A stretch of DNA of 49,823 nt from assembly GCA_030040515.1 (NCBI GenBank), contig JASHTO010000348.1, forward strand, positions 1 through 49,823, in the 5' to 3' direction. Shown here one piece after another: positions 44,573 through 49,823 of the stretch. Below the pieces are notes generated by a model, which ran no database searches, was not told where the DNA came from, and saw nothing but the letters and a program-made list of their open reading frames with translations. Position 1 is the first letter of the stretch, and every line of letters begins with the position of its first letter. This DNA comes from Terriglobia bacterium. Its GTDB lineage: Bacteria; Acidobacteriota; Terriglobia; UBA7540. A program made the translations under genes and the position numbers.

Positions 44573-45106
44573 ATGATCTTTGTGGGAAGCAAACTTCATG
44601 GCGCCTTCGAAATTCTCGTCGATCCGAAATTCGACGAGCGGGGCTTTTTTGCTCGCTCCTGGTGCCAAAAGGAATTTGCAGAAAAGGGTCTGAACCCAAA
44701 CCTGGTCCAATGCAACATCTCGGTCAGCTCGCGAAAAGGCACGCTGCGCGGAATGCACTATCAGGCGCCGCCTTTTGCCGAAACCAAACTGGTGCGATGC
44801 ACTCGGGGTTCGATTTTTGATGTCATGATCGATCTTCGTTCCGATTCATCCACATTCAAAGATTGGGTTGCGGTCGTCTTGACTTCCGAAAAACGGAACA
44901 TGCTTTATGTCCCGGAGGGCTTTGCACATGGTTTCCTTACTCTGGAGGACGACGTGGAAGTCTTTTATCAAATGTCGGAGTTCTATCACGCGGAGGCGGC
45001 TCGCGGCGTCCGCTGGAACGACCCGTCATTTGGCATTGTTTGGCCCGAGAATGTGGAAGTGATATCCGCACGAGATCGATCCTACGCTGATTTCGTTTCA
45101 CCATGA
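44573..45106 (+). CDS. rfbC: dTDP-4-dehydrorhamnose 3,5-epimerase family (RmlC/RfbC)
   Basis: 177 residues, cupin fold, normal family length. DERGFFARSWCQKEF, GTLRGMHYQAPP (catalytic His), KLVRCTRGSIFDVMIDLR and VPEGFAHGFLTLEDDVEVFYQMSEFY (Tyr of the active site) are all kept. It epimerises C3 and/or C5 of a dTDP-4-keto-6-deoxy sugar. No rmlA, rmlB or rmlD is within the window, so the substrate must come from elsewhere or be a different nucleotide; with the C-methyltransferase downstream, a branched deoxy sugar is possible. Its stop overlaps the next start by four bases. Confidence 0.92.
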   Translation: MIFVGSKLHGAFEILVDPKFDERGFFARSWCQKEFAEKGLNPNLVQCNISVSSRKGTLRGMHYQAPPFAETKLVRCTRGSIFDVMIDLRSDSSTFKDWVAVVLTSEKRNMLYVPEGFAHGFLTLEDDVEVFYQMSEFYHAEAARGVRWNDPSFGIVWPENVEVISARDRSYADFVSP

Positions 45107-46440
45107 TGAGCCTGCTCGGGGAACTGAACCGGACTGACCTGGCGCCTCTGGGAAGGGAAATGCACCGGTTCGCGGCGGAACTTTTTCCGATCTGCAGGAG
45201 TATTACCGGAAAGGGGATTCGCGAGACGTTAGGCCGCATCCAGAGCAAAATTCCCTTACAGACCTTGGAAGTGCCAAGCGGGACGCAAGTTTTCGATTGG
45301 ACCGTACCGAAAGAATGGAATATTCATGACGCCTATATCGCTGACCCGAGCGGGAAGCGAGTTGTGGATTTTCAGAAATCCAACCTGCACGTTTTGAATT
45401 ACAGCGTTCCCGTGAACGAAAGGATGCCGCTCAGCAATCTTAAGGGCCACCTCCATACAATTCCCGAGCATCCTGACTGGATCCCTTATCGCACGTCCTA
45501 TTACAAGGAGGACTGGGGGTTTTGCCTTTCTCACCATCAGATGACCCGCCTGGAAGACGGGGAATACACAGTGTGCATTGATTCCACGCTCCGGGAAGGT
45601 CATCTGACGTATGGAGAGTGTTATCTGGCGGGACGCTCCTCGGAAGAAATTCTGATTTCCAGTCATGCCTGCCATCCTTCCCTGGCGAATGACAACCTTT
45701 CAGGGTTGGCGGTCGCAACCTTTCTGGCCAGACATTTGGCGGGACGCGACCTTCGATACTCGTACCGCTTTTTGTTCCTGCCCGGAACCATTGGGGCGAT
45801 CACCTGGCTGTCTCGAAACCGTGAGGCGGTCGGGCGAATTCGCAACGGGCTTGTCCTTACGTGCATTGGCGACGCGGGTGGGTTCCACTACAAAAAGAGC
45901 CGGCGTGGGAATGGGGAAATTGACCGGGCCGCGGCCCACGTCCTGCGCCATTGCGGCGAACCGGCAGAGGTTCTCGAATTTTCACCTTATGGCTATGATG
46001 AGCGGCAGTACTGTTCGCCCGGATTCAATTTGCCGGTGGGTTGCCTCATGCGCAGTGTTTGGGGGACATTTCCGGAGTATCACACCTCCGCCGACAATCT
46101 CGATTTTATCCGCCCATTAAGCCTAGCGAATTCCTTGCGCGTGTGCACGGCGATTCTGGATGTGCTTGAGAACAATCGTTGTTACCGGAACGAGCGCCCC
46201 TATTGCGAGCCGCAACTGGGGCGGAGAGGACTTTACGAGACCACCGGCGGTGAAGTGGGTGGAGAAGAGATCATGGCGCGCCTCTGGGTGCTGAACCTCT
46301 CGGACGGCCAACACACGCTCTTGGACATCGCAGAGCAATCTGGTATCGTATTTTCCAGGATTTGGGCGGCTGCCGATCTGCTTTGCCGGAAGGGGTTGCT
46401 GTCCGTTGCCTCTGACGAACAAGTGAAATCCACAGTGTAG
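45103..46440 (+). CDS. DUF4910/DUF2172 aminopeptidase-like protein with winged-helix end
   Basis: 445 residues. Residues about 20-350 match the M28-like zinc peptidase fold used by DUF4910: HACHPSLANDNLSGLAVATF (His and Asp metal ligands), LPGTIGAITWLSRN, and the later TFPEYHTSADNLDFI with another His. The last 80 residues form a winged-helix domain (HTH_47 type, LLDIAEQSGIVFSRIWAAADLLCRKGLL). Members are recurrent in surface-polysaccharide loci, where they may cleave or form amide links on amino sugars; the reaction is not established. Its start overlaps the RmlC stop, so it is translated with it. Confidence 0.85.
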   Translation: MMSLLGELNRTDLAPLGREMHRFAAELFPICRSITGKGIRETLGRIQSKIPLQTLEVPSGTQVFDWTVPKEWNIHDAYIADPSGKRVVDFQKSNLHVLNYSVPVNERMPLSNLKGHLHTIPEHPDWIPYRTSYYKEDWGFCLSHHQMTRLEDGEYTVCIDSTLREGHLTYGECYLAGRSSEEILISSHACHPSLANDNLSGLAVATFLARHLAGRDLRYSYRFLFLPGTIGAITWLSRNREAVGRIRNGLVLTCIGDAGGFHYKKSRRGNGEIDRAAAHVLRHCGEPAEVLEFSPYGYDERQYCSPGFNLPVGCLMRSVWGTFPEYHTSADNLDFIRPLSLANSLRVCTAILDVLENNRCYRNERPYCEPQLGRRGLYETTGGEVGGEEIMARLWVLNLSDGQHTLLDIAEQSGIVFSRIWAAADLLCRKGLLSVASDEQVKSTV

Positions 46441-46615
46441 ATCAGGTGTTGCACGGAGGCAGTTCTCAAGACACGTGAAAGGGGGGGCTATCAGGGTTCG
46501 ACCTATCTAATCCGTGGGGAGGTCCCCCCGGCTTTGTTGGGGTGGCAGCCTGAGCTTGATAGTTCCGGGAATCAGCAAGTCGTGGGCTTTAATCGTTTCG
46601 AACGGACCCCAACTC

Positions 46616-46636
46616 CCCTCTCCCCCGGGGAGAGGG
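46616..46636. repeat. CCCTCTCCC-type palindrome
   Basis: CCCTCTCCCC and GGGGAGAGGG form ten-pair arms around one base, 35 bases before the next start codon. This sequence type is widespread as a REP-like intergenic element. The earlier part of the 230-base gap also contains CCCCCCGGCTTTGTTGGGG (about 46525-46543), similar to the hairpin at 39731-39745. No gene is seen in the gap. Confidence 0.65.
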
Positions 46637-46670
46637 AAGCTGGAGGATGATTTCTTAATAAGGTGTTTGA

Positions 46671-47723
46671 ATGAAAATTCTTCTGACTGGACACAAAGGT
46701 TATATTGGCAGTATTGCCGGACCGATTTTGATGGCGGCTGGCCATGAGGTCATCGGCCTTGACGCGGATTTGTTCGCGGGATGTGATTTTGGCGAACCTG
46801 CACCGCAGATCCCTGAGATCTGCAAGGACCTGCGTGACCTCAGGAAGGCTGATTTGGAGGGTTTCGAGGCGGTTGTTCACTTCGCCGCCTTGTCAAACGA
46901 CCCTCTGGGCGATATCGATCCGAGCTTGACCTATGAGATCAACCATCTTGCCTCGGTCCACCTGGCGGAACTGGCCAAGCAGGCCGGGGTGAAGCGTTTT
47001 GTCTTCTCATCCTCGTGCAGCACATACGGCGCCGCGGGGGATCATTTCCTGGATGAGACGGCCGATCTGAATCCTGTGACACCCTATGGCGAATCCAAAG
47101 TTCTGGTCGAGCGCGACATCATGCCCTTGGCCGACGACCACTTTTGCCCCACCTATATGCGCAACGCCACGGCCTACGGAGCCTCACCACGGCTTCGCCT
47201 GGATATCGTTCTCAACGATTTGGTGGCCGCGGCTTACACCCAGGGCAGGGTCTACATCAAAAGCGACGGCACGCCCTGGCGTCCCATCGTCCACATTAGC
47301 GATATAGTGGGCGCTGCTTTGGCGGCTCTCGAAGCGCCGCGCGAGGCCGTTCACAATCAAGTTTTCAATGTGGGTCTGACGGAAGAGAATTATCGTATCC
47401 GGGAACTCGCGAGCATCGTGGCGGAAATTGTTCCAGGCGCACGCGTGGAGTACGCCCCGGGTGGCGGTCCGGACTTGCGATGCTACCGCGTCACGTGCGA
47501 GAAAATCCGCCGGCGGCTGCCGAATTTCCGCCCCCAGTGGACTGCCCGCAAAGGCGCGCAAGAGCTCTATGATGCCTATCGCAAGGTGGGGCTGACGCGT
47601 GAGGATGTGGACTCCGGCCGCTACGTCCGCCTGAAGCACATTAATCGCCTCTTGAAAGCGGGCCAACTGAATTCTTCTTTGCATTGGAGCCCGCAACGAA
47701 CCGGGTCAACCGTAAGTGCCTGA
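46671..47723 (+). CDS. NAD-dependent epimerase/dehydratase (extended SDR)
   Basis: 350 residues. KILLTGHKGYIGSIAGPIL binds NAD; FVFSSSCSTYGAAGD and VTPYGESKVLVE give the catalytic Ser/Thr and YxxxK; YMRNATAYGASPRLRLDIV and later VFNVGLTEENYRIREL are typical of sugar-nucleotide SDRs that act as 4-epimerases or 4-reductases. With the RmlC-type epimerase and the C-methyltransferase around it, it probably completes a branched or deoxy sugar. The ribosome site is weak (AAGGTG). Confidence 0.88.
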   Translation: MKILLTGHKGYIGSIAGPILMAAGHEVIGLDADLFAGCDFGEPAPQIPEICKDLRDLRKADLEGFEAVVHFAALSNDPLGDIDPSLTYEINHLASVHLAELAKQAGVKRFVFSSSCSTYGAAGDHFLDETADLNPVTPYGESKVLVERDIMPLADDHFCPTYMRNATAYGASPRLRLDIVLNDLVAAAYTQGRVYIKSDGTPWRPIVHISDIVGAALAALEAPREAVHNQVFNVGLTEENYRIRELASIVAEIVPGARVEYAPGGGPDLRCYRVTCEKIRRRLPNFRPQWTARKGAQELYDAYRKVGLTREDVDSGRYVRLKHINRLLKAGQLNSSLHWSPQRTGSTVSA

Positions 47724-47754
47724 TGGTTTTTCCGAGGGATGAGGTAGTTGACGA

Positions 47755-49023
47755 GTGACATTGACTCTGACGCCCGAAGTTCAAGAGCAAACTTCCACCA
47801 AATCGTGCCGGTTCTGCCGTGCCCCTCTCAGCCGGACGTTTGTCGATTTGGGGATGTCGCCGCTCTGCGAGACCTATCCCGCAGCCGCCGACCTCAACCA
47901 CGGCGAGGTCTATTATCCCCTTCACGTCTACGTCTGCGAAAATTGCTTCCTGGTTCAATTGGAAGAATATGAAAAGCCGGAGAACATCTTCAGCGACTAT
48001 CCTTACTTTTCCTCATTCGCGGATTCGTGGCTCAAGCATTCTGATATTTACTGCGGAATGATGACGGCGCGATTCGGGCTCAACGCGCGGAGCCTGGTGG
48101 TTGAAGTGGCGAGTAACGATGGCTATCTGCTTCAATACTTCCTCCGGCGCGGCGTGCCGGTTTTGGGCGTCGAACCCGCGGCGAATGTGGCGAAGGTGGC
48201 CGTTGAAAAGGGCGTGCCCACGCTGGTCCGTTTTTTCGGGACGGAATTGGCAAAGACCCTGGCGGCGGAGGGCCGGAGCGCGGATGTTGTTCTCGGAAAC
48301 AATGTTTTGGCTCAGGTCCCGGACTTGAACGACTTCGTAGAAGGGCTCAAGATTCTGCTGAAACCCCACGGCGTTCTGACGCTCGAGTTCCCGCACCTGC
48401 TGCGTCTCATTGAACACAATGAATTTGACACAATCTACCATGAGCATTTTTCGTATTTCTCGATGCTGACCACGGTAAAAATCCTCGAAGCGCATGGGCT
48501 GAGGGCGTTCGACGTCGAAGAATTATCTACCCACGGAGGTTCTCTCCGTGTTTTCGCCTGCCGGGCTGAGGATGGGACGCACCAGCTTGCGAAACGCGTC
48601 GATGATATTTTGGCGGAGGAGAAAAGCGCAGGATTAGGCTCCCCTGAAGGGTATGCGGATTTTGCGCGTCAGGTAAGGGAAACAAAATTTGCCCTGGTGG
48701 AATTCCTGCTCTCGGCGGCTCGCCAGGGTAAATCGGTGGCCGGATACGGAGCGCCGGGCAAGAGCGCCACCTTGCTGCATTACTGTGGGATCGGAAAGGA
48801 CCTGATTTCCTACACGGTGGATCGCAGCCCCTACAAGCAGGGTCGATTCCTGCCCGGCACTCGCATCCCCATTTACCATCCTGAGCGCATCCGCGAGACC
48901 AAGCCGGATTATGTGGTGATTCTGCCCTGGAATCTGAAAGATGAAATTTCGCAGCAATTACACTATGTCCGCGAGTGGGGCGGAAGGTTAGTGGTGCCCA
49001 TCCCCAAAGTGCTGGTTGTTTAG
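47755..49023 (+). CDS. nucleotide-sugar C-methyltransferase (TylC3/NovU type)
   Basis: 422 residues from GTG 47755. The N-terminal zinc-finger-like domain has CRFC (about 20-23) and VCENCFLVQ (about 62-70), as in sugar C-methyltransferases. Next comes the SAM domain (VEVASNDGYLLQYFLRRGVP and VLGVEPAANVA; motif I has ASNDG as usual in this family), then EFPHLLRLIEHNEFDTIYHEHFSYFS with the HEH that includes the catalytic His-Glu pair, and the C-terminal Methyltransf_14 domain (GYGAPGKSATLLHYCG). It adds a methyl carbon at C3 of a 4-keto sugar nucleotide, giving a branched sugar. Confidence 0.92.
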   Translation: MTLTLTPEVQEQTSTKSCRFCRAPLSRTFVDLGMSPLCETYPAAADLNHGEVYYPLHVYVCENCFLVQLEEYEKPENIFSDYPYFSSFADSWLKHSDIYCGMMTARFGLNARSLVVEVASNDGYLLQYFLRRGVPVLGVEPAANVAKVAVEKGVPTLVRFFGTELAKTLAAEGRSADVVLGNNVLAQVPDLNDFVEGLKILLKPHGVLTLEFPHLLRLIEHNEFDTIYHEHFSYFSMLTTVKILEAHGLRAFDVEELSTHGGSLRVFACRAEDGTHQLAKRVDDILAEEKSAGLGSPEGYADFARQVRETKFALVEFLLSAARQGKSVAGYGAPGKSATLLHYCGIGKDLISYTVDRSPYKQGRFLPGTRIPIYHPERIRETKPDYVVILPWNLKDEISQQLHYVREWGGRLVVPIPKVLVV

Positions 49024-49104
49024 AAGCGGCGGGGTGCGCCGGCAAGGGCCGGATTGTTCAGCGGCATGTCCGCCACGGGAACCGGTCGAGTCAGGAGGGG
49101 ACAG

Positions 49105-49823
49105 ATGAATGTTTTTGTGGATTCAACCATGATGGACGACGAGCGGCGAAAGGAGATTTACGGAGGATCCATCTTTGCGTTTTCTCCCTCACCGAGCTCA
49201 TTACAACTTTGCGAGTTGGCAAGAGAGCTGATCCAGGAGGCGTTTGGTCCGCTCGATCCGCAAACTTTGCACGCGAAGCTGCCGGCGGAGGAAAGCGCCC
49301 GGATTCTTTCTGTCTTGAAGCCCAAGTTCATTCATCACCCCAAGTCCAAGGAGCTGCTGGCAGGAATGCTGAGGGACGCAGGGTGCAATCTTGAAAAGAT
49401 CTACTTTGATGTGCCGCGGATGCGCACGGCCTTTCCGGGCGATTACCTGAAATCCGGGATCGCTTATGCCTTTCATCCGCATCGTGACACGTGGTATTCG
49501 GCGCCTTTCTGCCAGATTAACTGGTGGATGCCGATTTTCGACATCCTGCCGGACAACAGCATGGCGATTCATCCCCGGTACTTTTCAACGCCCCTGAAGA
49601 ACGGTTCGAGCGGATACAATTATCACAAGTGGAACCTTGAGAGCCGCACCACCGCGGCACAGCACGTCAAGGCCGACACGCGGGTTCAGCCCCGCCCGGA
49701 AGAACCGGTAGAGCTTGATCCGCAGATCCGCCTGGTGTGCAAAGTTGGAGGCGCCTATTTGTTCTCGGCCGCACACCTTCATTCCACCGTTCCCAACACC
49801 ACAAACCTGATCCGCTATAGCAT
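49105..49823 (+). CDS. phytanoyl-CoA-dioxygenase-like protein (partial, runs off the right end)
   Basis: An open frame from ATG 49105 (AGGAGGGG upstream) to the window end, 239 codons without a stop. FHPHRDTWYSAPFCQINWWM carries the HxD (His-Arg-Asp) of Fe(II)/2-oxoglutarate dioxygenases, and HLHSTVPNTTNLIRYS near the end supplies the second His and the Arg that binds 2-oxoglutarate. That order and spacing (about 105 residues between the HxD and the distal His) fit the PhyH family. It would hydroxylate a small molecule, possibly a sugar-linked acyl group or nucleotide sugar. The C-terminus is missing. Confidence 0.8.
   Translation, partial: MNVFVDSTMMDDERRKEIYGGSIFAFSPSPSSLQLCELARELIQEAFGPLDPQTLHAKLPAEESARILSVLKPKFIHHPKSKELLAGMLRDAGCNLEKIYFDVPRMRTAFPGDYLKSGIAYAFHPHRDTWYSAPFCQINWWMPIFDILPDNSMAIHPRYFSTPLKNGSSGYNYHKWNLESRTTAAQHVKADTRVQPRPEEPVELDPQIRLVCKVGGAYLFSAAHLHSTVPNTTNLIRYS

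Noticed and set aside
1..49823. CRISPR arrays, insertion sequences or transposase genes
   Set aside because: No array with regular spacers and no transposase-like protein was found; the repeats seen are short palindromes without genes.

Overview
The window is about 50 kb of moderately GC-rich bacterial chromosome, almost entirely coding on the + strand. Gene content (short OPX protein plus separate outer-membrane barrel, free-standing PilZ proteins, NarL-type two-component pair, many SDR and Gfo/Idh/MocA enzymes) and the signal-peptide-bearing GH20 and GH172 enzymes suggest a Gram-negative soil or freshwater organism, most likely Acidobacteriota. That assignment is inference; no rRNA or marker gene is present.

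Region 1 (1-5390) is a small glycan-degradation patch: a secreted GH20 hexosaminidase (+), an uncharacterised protein with an alpha-galactosidase-like tail (-) and a secreted GH172/DUF2961 protein (-). A 110-bp tandem repeat of double hairpins separates the converging genes.

Region 2 (5391-8489) is a membrane histidine kinase overlapping a NarL/LuxR response regulator, which probably regulate what follows.

Region 3 (8490-21788) is the conserved core of a Wzx/Wzy-type exopolysaccharide locus in two transcription blocks. Block A is PilZ, a NusG-family antiterminator, OPX export protein, Wzz-like co-polymerase and a CpsD-like tyrosine kinase. Block B is PilZ, outer-membrane beta-barrel, phosphoglycosyl transferase (with a degenerate GGDEF-like N-terminus), a dehydrogenase/N-acetyltransferase/aminotransferase trio for an amino sugar, a GT2 and a methyltransferase. 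Each block is preceded by a long leader carrying the same promoter-like segment and the same 38-bp downstream box. The box contains GGGCGGAGCT, similar to the ops site recognised by RfaH. This shared leader is the most interesting signal in the window: it suggests that the NusG paralogue and the response regulator co-ordinate both blocks.

Region 4 (21836-49823) starts with a tRNA-Gly gene and is the variable, repeat-unit-specific part: GNAT-like and asparagine-synthase-like modifying enzymes, SDR and Gfo enzymes, the Wzy-like polymerase, four glycosyltransferases, methyltransferases, the Wzx flippase, a heptose-kinase-like GHMP kinase with a GDP-mannose-dehydratase-like SDR, an AlgD-type GDP-mannose dehydrogenase overlapping a VpsJ-like toroid protein, an RmlC-type epimerase, a DUF4910 aminopeptidase-like protein, an SDR, a sugar C-methyltransferase and a truncated PhyH-like dioxygenase. 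One secreted beta-helix-like protein is inserted on the - strand. Together the genes can make precursors, build a lipid-linked repeat unit, flip and polymerise it, and export the polymer, with probable control by two-component signalling, c-di-GMP and antitermination. Several families of intergenic palindromes sit between genes.
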